Assembly (NCBI GenBank): GCA_902769525.1
Contig: CACXPG010000003.1
Coordinates: 124,001-188,000, forward strand
DNA length: 64,000 nt
Direction of reading: 5' to 3'
Source: an uncultured Bacteroidia bacterium
GTDB taxonomy: Bacteria > Bacteroidota > Bacteroidia > Bacteroidales > UBA932
Both the position numbers and the translations under genes were made by a program. Positions 50,143-59,970 of this stretch are shown here, in pieces (position 1 is the first letter of the stretch; every line of letters begins with the position of its first letter). The notes beneath the pieces are model-generated. The model did not search any database. It saw only the letters and a list, made by a program, of their open reading frames with translations, and had not been told where the DNA came from.

Positions 50143-51405
50143 ATGGATAGAACGAGAAAAGCGAAGTGGTCGCCAGTGACGAGAGAGAATGTGAAGGTTG
50201 CCCTCAGGTCAATAAAGAGCAACAAGCTGAGAAGTGTGCTTACGATACTTATGATAGCCGTAGGTATCACTTCCCTTTTGGGAATACTTACCGCAACTGA
50301 AGCCCTGAAGCATCAGGTCAATGAGAGTTTCGCCTCCATTGGCAGCCAGTCGTTCTACATAATGCCCGAGTTCAGGTCTACCGGTGAAAGATCGGGAAGA
50401 ATAAGGAACAACCCTGGTATAAGTTACTTTCAGGCAACTTCCTTCAAGGATATTTTCAAACCTGAGGTCCCGTGCGTGGTGACCGTGTTCGCCAGAAACA
50501 ACGGAACTTCCATAAAAAGAGGCGAGAAGACAACAAATCCGAATTCCTCGGTTATTATGGTGGACGAAGACTATTCGCTGTTCAACAATCTCACCGTATC
50601 AAAAGGCCGGGACCTCAGCGGCAAGGATATCAAAGACGCGTCGTTCGTGTGTCTTCTTGGAAGCGGAGTCTCTTCCACCCTGTTTGACCCGAAAGAGAAT
50701 CCTGTAGGCAGCAGCATAACCGCAAACGGCAATTCCTACAGGGTCATAGGTGTTTTGGACAAGACTTCCGCCGGCGGAATGTACCAGAGCGTGGACCAGG
50801 GAATCCTGATCCCGATAACAAACGGAAGGCTAAGGTTCTCACCTGGTTCTTTCTCCATAGGCATCAGGCCGCGTTCCGCACAGTCAAAAACGGAAGACCT
50901 CTACGCCCAGGCCGAAAGCTCTTTCCGCTCCATCCGGAGGCTCGCCCCTTCTGACCAGTCGGACTTCTACATCAGCTTCAACGAGACAATGGTCAAAGAG
51001 GCCGACAAGACACTGGGAACCATAACCCTGATTGCCGGAATAATCGGACTGATAACCTTGCTGGGGGCGGCTGTAGGACTGATGAACATAATGCTGGTGA
51101 GCGTTAAGGAAAGAACGGCGGAAATCGGCATCAGAAAAGCAATTGGAGCTTCCTCAAGCATCATAAGGCAGCAGTTTCTGGTGGAGTCCGTTTCCATTGC
51201 CCAGATAGGATGCATCATAGGAATCATTTTGGGAATTATAGCCGGAAACCTTGTGGCAAAACTGATGAACGCTCCTTTGTTCATCCCTTGGATGTGGATG
51301 CTGGTGGCAGTGATAACCTGCGTGATAGTAGGAGTTGCAAGTGGTTATCTGCCAGCCAAGAAAGCGGCGGCTTTAGATCCTATCGAGGCTCTGCGATACG
51401 AATAG
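50143..51405 (+). CDS. MacB/FtsX-family ABC transporter permease, no ATPase adjacent
   Basis: The 420-residue protein has one N-terminal membrane helix (about 34-54), a large periplasmic MacB_PCD domain and three C-terminal helices with the FtsX core [17 protein letters not shown] and [19 protein letters not shown]. This is the MacB/LolE-like permease layout, used for lipoprotein or small-molecule export. No nucleotide-binding subunit lies next to it, so the partner is encoded elsewhere. It is divergent from rluB and has no clear promoter match. Confidence 0.88.
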   Translation: MDRTRKAKWSPVTRENVKVALRSIKSNKLRSVLTILMIAVGITSLLGILTATEALKHQVNESFASIGSQSFYIMPEFRSTGERSGRIRNNPGISYFQATSFKDIFKPEVPCVVTVFARNNGTSIKRGEKTTNPNSSVIMVDEDYSLFNNLTVSKGRDLSGKDIKDASFVCLLGSGVSSTLFDPKENPVGSSITANGNSYRVIGVLDKTSAGGMYQSVDQGILIPITNGRLRFSPGSFSIGIRPRSAQSKTEDLYAQAESSFRSIRRLAPSDQSDFYISFNETMVKEADKTLGTITLIAGIIGLITLLGAAVGLMNIMLVSVKERTAEIGIRKAIGASSSIIRQQFLVESVSIAQIGCIIGIILGIIAGNLVAKLMNAPLFIPWMWMLVAVITCVIVGVASGYLPAKKAAALDPIEALRYE

Positions 51406-51472
51406 AGATCATTTAGAAAACACATAAAAGCATCATAATGTCCCACAGACTGCACCTCGGAAAAGCAATAAC

Positions 51473-51502
51473 TTGCTTTTCGCTCGGTTTTCATTATCTT
51501 TG
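51473..51502 (+). promoter_or_regulatory. Bacteroidota promoter for the parC-aroK run
   Basis: TTG (51473-51475), a 19-bp spacer and TATCTTTG (51495-51502) match the consensus, 24 bp before the parC start. Confidence 0.8.
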
Positions 51503-51526
51503 CCTGGTTAGTTTAAAACAAGGAAA

Positions 51527-54295
51527 ATGTCAGATATCGAGAGGGAAGACAATTACACAGAAGATCCGCAGGAAGAGATGAATGAGGGGAGTCAGGGGCA
51601 GAATACGGTTGCTGCTCCTGAAGGCAAATTCACAAGACTCATAAAAGACGGAGACAACAAGTACAGGCTGTCCGGAATGTACAAGAACTGGTTCCTGGAC
51701 TATGCCTCCTATGTCATACTGGACCGTGCCGTGCCGCACATTGAAGACGGTCTGAAACCGGTGCAGAGAAGGATTCTGCACGCTATGCGCACAATCCACG
51801 ACGGTTCGCTGATCAAAGTGGCCACCATTGTGGGAGAGGCCATGAAATACCATCCTCACAGCGACGCCTCAATCAAGGACGCTCTGGTTCAGATGGGCCA
51901 GAAGAACCTGCTTATAGACTGCCAGGGAAACTGGGGAAACACTATCACCGGAGATGACGCTGCAGCCGGAAGGTACATAGAGGGAAGGCTTTCCACGTTT
52001 TCTATGGAAGTTGTCTTCAACCCTAAGACTACCGAGTGGATGAACTCCTATGACGGGAGGAAGAAAGAGCCTGTAACCCTTCCTGTCAAGTTCCCGCTCG
52101 TGCTTCAGCAGGGAGCGGACGGTATCGCCGTAGGTCTGAACTGCAAGATTCTTCCGCACAATTTCAACGAACTTCTGGACGCCTCAATCTCCTACCTGAG
52201 GGGCGAATCCTACCGTCTTTATCCTGATTTCCCTTCTGGAGGAATAATCGACGTGAGCCGATACGCTGACGGAAAGCGAGGCGGACAGGTAACTGTCAGG
52301 GCAAGAATCGTCAAGACAGACAAAAAGACACTCAAAATCGTGGAGCTTCCTTTCGGAAAGACTTCAGAAGATATAAGAAAGAGCATCGTAGCCGCCAACG
52401 AAAAGGGCAAGATAAAGGTCAGAAAAGTGGAGGAGCTTTCAGGAAAGAAAGTTGAAATTGTAGTGACTCTGGCCGCAGGAGAATCTCCAGACAAGACCAT
52501 CGACGCTCTCTACGCCTTTACCGACTGCCAGGTTTCCATAAACCCGAACACCTGTGTCATCAAGGATAACAAGCCGCACTTTCTGACTGTATCCGAGGTT
52601 CTGGAATACAGTACACTCAGGACAAGAGACCTTATCAGAAGGGAACTGGAAATCAGGCTCGAAGAGCTTGAAACCACCTGGCATTCTCTCTCTCTTGAAA
52701 AGATATTCTTTGAAGAAGGCAAGTACAAGCTTCTGGAAGACAAGAAAACCAGAAGCTGGGACAGCCAGGTCAACGAAATCCACAAGGCATTGAAGGCTTA
52801 CGAGCCGCTTCTTCACCAGAAGGTGACCAAGGATGATGTTCTCAAGCTCGTGGAAAAGCCTGTAAGGAAAATCTCCCGCTTCGACATAAAAGAGTGCAAC
52901 GCCAAGATAGACAATGTTGAGAAAGAGATTGCCAAAGTCCACAAAGATCTGGAGAACCTGACCGAAGTCACCATCGAATACTTCCAGCACCTTAAGGAAA
53001 AATACGGAGAGGCCTTCCCTCGCCTGACTGAGATTTCAAACCTGGAAACCATCCAGGTATCCAGGGTGGCAGTGGCAAACGCCAAGCTGTACGCCAACTT
53101 TGAGGAGGGTTTCATTGGAATGGACCTCAAGAAAGACGACAACGCGGAATTTGTCTGCAACTGTTCAGACATAGACGACATTATTGTCTTCCTGCAGAAC
53201 GGCAAGTATCTGGTGACCAAGATTTCCGAAAAGGCCTTCGTGGGCAAGGGCATCATCTACGCAGGAGTGTTCATAAAGAACAATCTCAGAACAATTTACA
53301 ATGTCATCTACAGAGACGGAAAGGGCGGCAACAGCTATGTGAAGAGATTTGCCGTGACCTCCGTTACCAGAGACAAGGAGTACGACGTTACCAGCGGAAC
53401 TCCTGACAGCAAGATTCTCTGGTTCACAGCCAACCCTAACGGCGAGGCAGAAACCGTGAGAGTACAGCTCCGCCCGAAGCTCAAGCTCAAGAAGCTGATG
53501 TTCGACTACGATTTTGCCTCACTGGCGATTAAGGGCAGGACATCCAGAGGCAACCTGATCAGCAAGAACCCTATCAGCAAGATAACCCTCAAGTCCAAGG
53601 GCGGCTCAACCATCGGCGACAAGCCTCTGTGGTTCGACAACGACGTGAACCGCCTCAACGAAGACAAGAGAGGCACATACCTTGGCAAGTTCAAAGACGA
53701 GGACAAGATACTGGCAGTCTACAAGAACGGAACTTACGCTACCACAACCCAGGATTTGAACAACCACTATGAGGGAGAGCTTCTCAAGATAGAGAAATTC
53801 GATCCTGCAAAGGTCTTTGCTGCAGTCTATTATGATGCCGAATCGCAGAAATTCTACCTGAAGAGGTTCAAGTTTGAGGCAAACAACAATCCTACCAACA
53901 TTTTCATCAGCGAAGCTGAAGGCTCATACCTTGTGGACATTACCGGCAAGAGCGAAAGCCAGGTTGTAATCCAGTTCGGAGGCAAGCACGAAGGAAGGCA
54001 GAACGAGGCTATAAGCGTAGACAGTTTCATCGCCGAGAAAGGATGGAAGGCCAAGGGAAAGAGACTTACCCAGTTCGAGGTGGAAAAGGTCGTGCTGATA
54101 GAGCCGCCGGTACTTGAGGAAGACGAGGAATTTGAGGAAAACGAGTCTCCGGAGACCGAGACTGCCAAGGCAAACGAGCCTTCGCCATCAGGCGGCAGCA
54201 CAAGTTCTGACATCGACTTCCCGGACATCGACTTCCCTGAAGAAGGAGACGAAGACACCCCTACCGACGAAGACGGAGAACCAACTCTCTTCTAG
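51527..54295 (+). CDS. parC: DNA topoisomerase IV subunit A (ParC-like)
   Basis: This type IIA subunit breaks and rejoins DNA for decatenation. The 922 residues include the N-terminal winged-helix/tower region, with the active Tyr in DDAAAGRYIEGRL (Y150) and the drug-pocket helix YHPHSDASIKDALVQM, a coiled coil (about 440-500), and a beta-pinwheel C-terminal domain. The last 60 residues are acidic (EEDEEFEENES). It is called ParC rather than GyrA from the overall pattern, but a search is needed to separate them. The aroK gene starts 2 bp after it. Confidence 0.88.
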   Translation: MSDIEREDNYTEDPQEEMNEGSQGQNTVAAPEGKFTRLIKDGDNKYRLSGMYKNWFLDYASYVILDRAVPHIEDGLKPVQRRILHAMRTIHDGSLIKVATIVGEAMKYHPHSDASIKDALVQMGQKNLLIDCQGNWGNTITGDDAAAGRYIEGRLSTFSMEVVFNPKTTEWMNSYDGRKKEPVTLPVKFPLVLQQGADGIAVGLNCKILPHNFNELLDASISYLRGESYRLYPDFPSGGIIDVSRYADGKRGGQVTVRARIVKTDKKTLKIVELPFGKTSEDIRKSIVAANEKGKIKVRKVEELSGKKVEIVVTLAAGESPDKTIDALYAFTDCQVSINPNTCVIKDNKPHFLTVSEVLEYSTLRTRDLIRRELEIRLEELETTWHSLSLEKIFFEEGKYKLLEDKKTRSWDSQVNEIHKALKAYEPLLHQKVTKDDVLKLVEKPVRKISRFDIKECNAKIDNVEKEIAKVHKDLENLTEVTIEYFQHLKEKYGEAFPRLTEISNLETIQVSRVAVANAKLYANFEEGFIGMDLKKDDNAEFVCNCSDIDDIIVFLQNGKYLVTKISEKAFVGKGIIYAGVFIKNNLRTIYNVIYRDGKGGNSYVKRFAVTSVTRDKEYDVTSGTPDSKILWFTANPNGEAETVRVQLRPKLKLKKLMFDYDFASLAIKGRTSRGNLISKNPISKITLKSKGGSTIGDKPLWFDNDVNRLNEDKRGTYLGKFKDEDKILAVYKNGTYATTTQDLNNHYEGELLKIEKFDPAKVFAAVYYDAESQKFYLKRFKFEANNNPTNIFISEAEGSYLVDITGKSESQVVIQFGGKHEGRQNEAISVDSFIAEKGWKAKGKRLTQFEVEKVVLIEPPVLEEDEEFEENESPETETAKANEPSPSGGSTSSDIDFPDIDFPEEGDEDTPTDEDGEPTLF

Positions 54296-54297
54296 AT

Positions 54298-54840
54298 ATG
54301 ATAATTGCTCTATGCGGTTTCATGACAAGCGGCAAGACTCTTGCCGGAGAAGCCCTGTCCAAAAAGACAGGCAAGAGGCTCATTGACCTTGACCAGTACA
54401 TAGAGCAGAAAGAAGGCCTGAAGATGGAGGACATCTTCAAGGAAAAAGGCGAGCCATACTTCAGAAAAAAAGAGGAAGAATGCCTTAAGCAAATCGTTGA
54501 AAAAGAAGATGATATCATCCTCTCCCTAGGCGGTGGAACTCCAATGAATCCTAATTGCTCCGCCGTTCTGAAAGAAAAGACAAGGTGCATATTTCTTACC
54601 TGCAGCCCAAAGGTTCTTGCCGCAAGGATGTTGCTTCTTCAGGACGGCAGACCGCTTGTCAAAAACCTTCTGGCAAACCACAAATCATCCACCCCTGAAG
54701 AAAAACTCCAGATCCTTGAACAGTGGGCAAAAGAAAAGCTTCAGGAACGGGAACCAATCTACAAAGCCTGCTCGGTAAAGACAGTCGACACCTCCGACTG
54801 GAACATTGAAAAAATACTGAAACAAATACTTAGAGGGTAG
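54298..54840 (+). CDS. aroK: Shikimate kinase
   Basis: This 180-residue kinase phosphorylates shikimate in aromatic amino-acid synthesis. It has Walker A GFMTSGKT (about 7-14), the shikimate Asp region LIDLDQYIE, and the LSLGGGTP signature. It follows parC by 2 bp. Its last 11 bp overlap the 3' end of the convergent recJ gene. Confidence 0.94.
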   Translation: MIIALCGFMTSGKTLAGEALSKKTGKRLIDLDQYIEQKEGLKMEDIFKEKGEPYFRKKEEECLKQIVEKEDDIILSLGGGTPMNPNCSAVLKEKTRCIFLTCSPKVLAARMLLLQDGRPLVKNLLANHKSSTPEEKLQILEQWAKEKLQEREPIYKACSVKTVDTSDWNIEKILKQILRG

Positions 54841-56593
54841 TGTCCTTGCCCTCGCGGATATCCTTGATCCTGAGCTGAATGTTGGCAATGCTGGAACGGT
54901 AGAAGTTCTCGGCGATGCTGTAGCAGATATCCACAGGCTCGCCTGCAGCCAGATGGTCGAAGTATTCGCTCATGTTGAAGGCGATGGCGCTCAAAGGACG
55001 GAATGAATCAGCCTCCTGGATAAGCTCAAGCTTGAGGTGACCGCCTCTTCCGCCTACAGGATTCCCGACTATCCTTCCGTTGCCGTTGTCATATACGCTT
55101 GTAGTCATGAATACCGGAGACTGGTTGCCCGGCCCGAACGGCTGGAACAAATTCAGAAGACGGAAAAATCTCGGAGTGATCTGCTTGAATTCCAGGAAGG
55201 CGTCTATGTTGATGATAGGAGTCAGAATCTCCTTTGTAATGTTCTTTGTTACAATCTCTTCAAACCGCCTGCGGAAAGAGTCCAGGTTTTCTTCCTTGAG
55301 AGTAAGGCCGGCGGCATAAGTATGTCCGCCGAAGTTTTCAAGCAAGTCTGAACAGCTCTCGATTGCATCATAAAGGTCGAATCCGGCGATGCTTCTTGCG
55401 GAACCTGAAATAAACCCGTTGGAAGATTTCGTAAGGACGATGGTAGGCCTGTAGAATGCCTCCACCAGACGGCTGGCAACGATTCCCACAACTCCCTTGT
55501 GCCACTCCGGATTGTAGACCACGGTGGAGTTCAAGGTGCTGAACTGCGGATGGTTTCTGACAATCTCTATAGCCTGCTGGGTGATGGCCCTGTCTATGCT
55601 CTTTCTTTCGTTGTTGTGGTCGTTGATCTGCTTGGCTATATGGTTAGCCTCCTGAATGTCGTTGGAAATGAGAAGGTCTACCGCCATTCTTCCGCTCTCC
55701 ATTCTTCCGGCGGCGTTGATTCTAGGGCCGATCTTGAAGACCACATCGTCTATGGTAATCTTGTGCTTCTCCAGTCCGGAGAGCTTTATCATGGAAAGAA
55801 GGCCCTTCCTCGGCGATTCGTTAAGCCGCTTCAGCCCATAGTAGGCCAGCACTCTGTTCTCTCCCGTAACCCCCACAAGGTCAGCCGCAATGCTTACTGC
55901 CACAAGGTCCAGAAGAGGCTCAATCTCCTCAAACGGAATACCGTATTTCTGAGCGTATGCCTGAACCAGCTTGAAGCCCACTCCGCAGCCGGAAAGATCG
56001 TCGTACGGGTAGTAGCAGTCTTCCCTCTTAGGGTCCAGAGTGGCCACAGCAGGCGGCAGCTCCTCGCCCGGAAGATGATGGTCGCAGATGATGAATTCAA
56101 TGCCTTTTGTCTTGGCATACCTTACGGCTTCCGCTTCCTTGATTCCGCAGTCCAGAGCAATTACCAGAGAGCATTTTCTCTGGGCAGCCCAGTCCACGCC
56201 GTAGAAAGATATGCCGTAGCCCTCGTCATATCTGTCTGGAATATAGTAGTCTATATTGCCAGTAAGCCTCCTCAGGAAAGAGAAAACCAAAGAGACGGCA
56301 GAGGTGCCGTCTACATCATAGTCTCCATAAACCAGAATCTTCTCCTTGCTCAGGACTGCCTTGTGGACTCTCTCCACAGCCACGTCCATATCCTTCATCA
56401 AGAAAGGATCGTGAAGAGCGTCCAGGGACGGATGGAAGAAGCGGCGGACTTCGTCTGAATTCTTGATACCCCTCTGGACCAAAAGGTTAGCCAGAACCTC
56501 GTCAATTCCGAGGTCCTGAACCAGCTGCCGGGTGTAAATCGGGTTGCCAGGTTCGCGGACTATCCACTGTTTCTCTCTGCTTTTAACAACCAT
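54830..56593 (-). CDS. recJ: Single-stranded-DNA exonuclease RecJ
   Basis: RecJ degrades 5' single-stranded ends in recombination and mismatch repair. The 587-residue protein has the DHH-family motifs YGDYDVDGTSAV, ALDCGI and CDHHLPGEELP, and a C-terminal DHHA1/OB region with GRINAAGRMESGR-like spacing (GPRINAAGRMESG). It is divergent from lysS and convergent with aroK. Confidence 0.95.
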   Translation of the reverse strand: MVVKSREKQWIVREPGNPIYTRQLVQDLGIDEVLANLLVQRGIKNSDEVRRFFHPSLDALHDPFLMKDMDVAVERVHKAVLSKEKILVYGDYDVDGTSAVSLVFSFLRRLTGNIDYYIPDRYDEGYGISFYGVDWAAQRKCSLVIALDCGIKEAEAVRYAKTKGIEFIICDHHLPGEELPPAVATLDPKREDCYYPYDDLSGCGVGFKLVQAYAQKYGIPFEEIEPLLDLVAVSIAADLVGVTGENRVLAYYGLKRLNESPRKGLLSMIKLSGLEKHKITIDDVVFKIGPRINAAGRMESGRMAVDLLISNDIQEANHIAKQINDHNNERKSIDRAITQQAIEIVRNHPQFSTLNSTVVYNPEWHKGVVGIVASRLVEAFYRPTIVLTKSSNGFISGSARSIAGFDLYDAIESCSDLLENFGGHTYAAGLTLKEENLDSFRRRFEEIVTKNITKEILTPIINIDAFLEFKQITPRFFRLLNLFQPFGPGNQSPVFMTTSVYDNGNGRIVGNPVGGRGGHLKLELIQEADSFRPLSAIAFNMSEYFDHLAAGEPVDICYSIAENFYRSSIANIQLRIKDIREGKDTTL

Positions 56594-56654
56594 AAATGAT
56601 CCACTTGTTCGGGGGATTGCAAATTTAGTTAATATTTATGTTATAAAAAAATGT

Positions 56655-56662
56655 TAACTTTG
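56655..56662 (+). promoter_or_regulatory. -7 element for lysS
   Basis: TAACTTTG matches TAnnTTTG and lies 19 bp before the lysS start. The upstream region is AT-rich without an exact TTTG at the expected spacing. Confidence 0.55.
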
Positions 56663-56681
56663 CCCAGTAATAGAAAAACCT

Positions 56682-58211
56682 ATGGAACTCAATCTTAACG
56701 AACAAGAACAGAATAGAAGGAACAGCCTTCAACAGATACGCAATCTGGGCATCAATCCTTACCCTGCCCCGGAGTATGAAATAACTGCAACATCCAGGCA
56801 GGTTCTCGAAGGTTTCAATCCGGATGCGCCAGAAAATGACCCGTCTCAGCAAGTGTTCAAGGCCGTTTCCATGGCCGGCAGGCTTATGAGCCGAAGGATT
56901 ATGGGCGCAGCTTCATTCATAGAACTGCAGGACAGCGAAGGCAGAATCCAGGCATACGTAAAAAGAGACGAAATCTGCCCGGGCGAGGACAAGACTCTGT
57001 ACAACACGGTTTTCAAGAAACTCCTCGATATCGGAGATATCATCGGAATCAAGGGTTTTGCATTCGTGACACAGACCGGTCAGAAGAGTATTCACGTGAA
57101 GGAACTGGTTGTACTGAGCAAGTCACTCAGGGTGCTTCCTATCGTCAAGGAAAAGGACGGAGAGGTGTTTGACGCCTTTGCAGATCCTGAGATGCGCTAC
57201 CGCCAGAGGTATGTGGACCTTATCGTGAATCCGGAAGTGAGAAAGGTGTTCGAGAAGAGGACCAAGATATACAACACTATGAGGGAGTTCTTCAACTCCC
57301 ACGGTTATCTGGAAGTTGAAACCCCTATCCTCCAGCCTATTCCGGGAGGAGCAAACGCACGTCCGTTTGTCACCCACCACAATGTGCTGGATATGGACCT
57401 GTATCTGAGGATTGCAGACGAGCTTTACCTGAAGAGGCTCATCGTGGGCGGTTTCCCTGGCGTTTACGAGTTCTCGAAGAACTTCCGCAACGAGGGTATG
57501 GACCGCACACACAACCCTGAGTTCACCTGCATGGAAATCTACGTGGCCTACAAAGACTACTACTGGATGATGAACTTCACGGAGAAGATGCTGGAAAAGA
57601 TAGCCGTAGCCGTGAACGGAACCACCAAGGCCACCATCGGCGACAAGGAAGTTGACTTTGCAGGCCCTTACAAGAGACTCCCTATGCTGGAAGCCATCAA
57701 GCAGTATGCAGGAGTGGACGTTACCGGAATGAACGTTGAACAGCTCAGGGAAACCTGCAAGAAGCTCAACGTTCCAATCCAGCCTAGCTTTGGAGAAGGC
57801 AAGCTTATAGACGCCATCTTCGGAGAGTATGTGGAGGGCAACCTCATCCAGCCTACTTTCATCATAGATTATCCGGTTTCTCTCTCTCCTCTTACCAAGC
57901 GCAAGAGAGACAATCCTGACCTGGTGGAAAGATTCGAGCTTTTCGTTTGCGGAAAGGAACTTGCCAACGCATACTCCGAGCTCAACGACCCTATCGACCA
58001 GCTCGGAAGGTTCCAGGACCAGCTGATGCTCAAGAATGGCGGAGACGACGAGGCGATGTACATCGACTACGACTTTGTCCGCGCCCTTGAGTACGGAATG
58101 CCGCCTACCAGCGGAATGGGCATCGGAATGGACCGTCTGGCAATGTTCATGACCAACCAGGTCTCAATCCAGGACGTGCTCTTCTTCCCGCAGATGAAAA
58201 GAGAGCAGTAG
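56682..58211 (+). CDS. lysS: Lysyl-tRNA synthetase, class II
   Basis: This 509-residue class II synthetase has an N-terminal OB-fold tRNA anticodon domain (about 60-160) and the catalytic domain with motif 2 FRNEGMDRTHNPEFTCMEIY and motif 3 GMGIGMDRLAMFM. It charges tRNA-Lys. The next gene starts 3 bp after it. Confidence 0.97.
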   Translation: MELNLNEQEQNRRNSLQQIRNLGINPYPAPEYEITATSRQVLEGFNPDAPENDPSQQVFKAVSMAGRLMSRRIMGAASFIELQDSEGRIQAYVKRDEICPGEDKTLYNTVFKKLLDIGDIIGIKGFAFVTQTGQKSIHVKELVVLSKSLRVLPIVKEKDGEVFDAFADPEMRYRQRYVDLIVNPEVRKVFEKRTKIYNTMREFFNSHGYLEVETPILQPIPGGANARPFVTHHNVLDMDLYLRIADELYLKRLIVGGFPGVYEFSKNFRNEGMDRTHNPEFTCMEIYVAYKDYYWMMNFTEKMLEKIAVAVNGTTKATIGDKEVDFAGPYKRLPMLEAIKQYAGVDVTGMNVEQLRETCKKLNVPIQPSFGEGKLIDAIFGEYVEGNLIQPTFIIDYPVSLSPLTKRKRDNPDLVERFELFVCGKELANAYSELNDPIDQLGRFQDQLMLKNGGDDEAMYIDYDFVRALEYGMPPTSGMGIGMDRLAMFMTNQVSIQDVLFFPQMKREQ

Positions 58212-58214
58212 AAT

Positions 58215-59036
58215 ATGAGCAACAATCTGTCGCAGAATAGAATAACCTCCTTGCAGAACCCTAAGGTCAAGGAGGTTGTCCTTTTACAGGAGAAGGCCCG
58301 TGAAAGGGAAAGGACCGGCCTGTTCCCTGTGGAGGGGACAAGGGAGGTTTCCGCCTGCATCGCAAACGGCTTCGGAATCGATTCGGTTTTCCTCTGCGAC
58401 GAGATACTTCAAACCTATCCTGACCTTGAAGGCATAAGTCCTGAAAGAATCTTCAGCGTGACTCCACAGGTATACGAAAAGATTGCCTACCGCTCTTCCA
58501 CAGAAGGCATACTGGCATTGGCCAAAGCCAGGCACACAACTCTTGAGGATTTGGGCAAAATGCTCAAAGACAATCCGCAAAACCCTCTGATACTAGTTGC
58601 CGAAGCCGTGGAAAAACCCGGCAACCTTGGAGCCATCCTCAGAACTGCGGATGCTGTGGGCGCCACGGCGGTAATATTCGCCAACCCGAGAACGGACCTT
58701 TACAATCCCAACCTCATACGCGCCAGCCTGGGCGGAGTCTTCACCCAGACCATCGTCTGCTGCAAGAGCGAGGATGCCATCGCTTTCCTTAAAGCCCACG
58801 ATATCAAGATCTACACCGCACAGCTCCAGGACAGCGTTCCATATTACGGTACAAATATGGCCGAGGCTTGCGCCATAGCCCTGGGCAGCGAAGCTGACGG
58901 CATCTCCGATATCTGGAGAAAGGCTTCCGACCGCAAGATAATGATCCCGATGCTCGGCCGCCTGGATTCTCTCAACGTTTCCGTTTCCGCCGCCATACTC
59001 TGCTACGAGGCACTTCGCCAAAGAACCGCAAAATGA
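58215..59036 (+). CDS. SPOUT-family RNA 2'-O-methyltransferase (TrmH/RlmB-like)
   Basis: This 273-residue protein has an N-terminal substrate-binding domain and a C-terminal SPOUT knot domain with the signature blocks VEKPGNLGAILRTADAVGA, NPNLIRASLGGVF, ALGSEADGISD and IPMLGRLDSLNVSVSAAI. Such enzymes methylate ribose in rRNA or tRNA. The specific target is not clear. It overlaps aroE by 4 bp (ATGA) and follows lysS by 3 bp. Confidence 0.92.
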   Translation: MSNNLSQNRITSLQNPKVKEVVLLQEKARERERTGLFPVEGTREVSACIANGFGIDSVFLCDEILQTYPDLEGISPERIFSVTPQVYEKIAYRSSTEGILALAKARHTTLEDLGKMLKDNPQNPLILVAEAVEKPGNLGAILRTADAVGATAVIFANPRTDLYNPNLIRASLGGVFTQTIVCCKSEDAIAFLKAHDIKIYTAQLQDSVPYYGTNMAEACAIALGSEADGISDIWRKASDRKIMIPMLGRLDSLNVSVSAAILCYEALRQRTAK

Positions 59037-59746
59037 AAAAGTTCGCTCTCATAGGGAAACCCATTTCACACTCCCAAAGCCCAAAGCTTTTCAAGGAGGC
59101 TTTTCCAGATGGCGACATGACATACGACCTGCTGGAAAGAGATACCGTGGAAGAATCCGTGGCGGAACTTAAAGCCAATGGCTACTGCGGAGCAAATGTC
59201 ACCTCCCCTTTCAAGGAGAGCGTAATGCAGTTTGTCACCAATCCGGACGAAACAACCAAAACCCTGAACGCCGCCAACCTCATCCTGTTCAAAAGCGATA
59301 AAGTCTTCAGCTACAACACTGATTATCTGGCCGTAAGAAGAATCGTCAGAGAGTGTGAAGGCATCCGTTCTGCCATTGTAACCGGTTGCGGGGGAGCCGC
59401 CAAGGCCGCAGCCCTGGCCTGCAGGGATGAAGGACTGGAAACCATCATTACCAACCGCACCCAGAAGAAAGCTGAAATCTTTGCAGAACGTATCGGGATC
59501 AAGGCAGTCAGCATCGCCGAGGCAGACATCCTCCTGAAAAAAACAGACAGAGACACTCTTGTAATCTACGCCATCCCTTCGCCTGACGGAATTCTCAGCG
59601 AAACTCTCGAAAACACAAAAAAGGACGGCAAAACCACTATCATAGAAGCCAACTACAAAAACCCGTGCCTTAACCCGGAAAGCGGACTGAAATGGCTTAA
59701 ATACCAGGCGGAAGAGAGTTTCCGGCTATTTGTAAATAACATATAA
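59033..59746 (+). CDS. aroE: Shikimate dehydrogenase
   Basis: This 237-residue enzyme reduces 3-dehydroshikimate with NADPH. It has SHSQSP, the catalytic Lys in NVTSPFKES (K61) and Asp in YNTDYLAV (D97), and a nucleotide-binding GCGGAAKA loop. Usual family members have NTDxxG; here the Gly is not at that spacing. Together with aroK 5 kb away this shows a scattered shikimate pathway. Confidence 0.9.
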   Translation: MKKFALIGKPISHSQSPKLFKEAFPDGDMTYDLLERDTVEESVAELKANGYCGANVTSPFKESVMQFVTNPDETTKTLNAANLILFKSDKVFSYNTDYLAVRRIVRECEGIRSAIVTGCGGAAKAAALACRDEGLETIITNRTQKKAEIFAERIGIKAVSIAEADILLKKTDRDTLVIYAIPSPDGILSETLENTKKDGKTTIIEANYKNPCLNPESGLKWLKYQAEESFRLFVNNI

Positions 59747-59759
59747 TTAGTTAAATTTG
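59729..59759 (+). promoter_or_regulatory. Bacteroidota promoter for the small ORF and fimbrillin-like gene
   Basis: TTTG (59729-59732), a 19-bp spacer and TAAATTTG (59752-59759) match the consensus exactly. The leader of about 70 nt contains a hairpin with TCCTCT paired to AGAGGA around 59776-59794. Confidence 0.8.
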
Positions 59760-59834
59760 TAAGCAGACAATTTTTCCTCTTTAGTTTTAGAGGAAGCAAC
59801 GCCCTGGCAATAAACTGTTTATAAACTCTACAAT

Positions 59835-59963
59835 ATGAAAAACAAGGCTTTTTACATCGCACCTGCGTGCGAACAGGAAGCACTGGAGCCGGAAAAATCC
59901 GTCCTCTCAGTAAGTAAAACCGAAGGGATAGACCTTCCTGATATCCCTGAAGAAGATTTCTAA
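59835..59963 (+). CDS. 42-residue acidic ORF before the fimbrillin-like gene
   Basis: The ORF encodes MKNKAFYIAPACEQEALEPE at its N-terminus and ends GIDLPDIPEEDF. It lacks a hydrophobic helix and is acidic. It has a consensus promoter upstream and lies 7 bp before the next gene, so it is likely translated. I do not recognise it. It could be a leader peptide or a short conserved Bacteroidales protein. Confidence 0.6.
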   Translation: MKNKAFYIAPACEQEALEPEKSVLSVSKTEGIDLPDIPEEDF

Positions 59964-59970
59964 CCTTTAA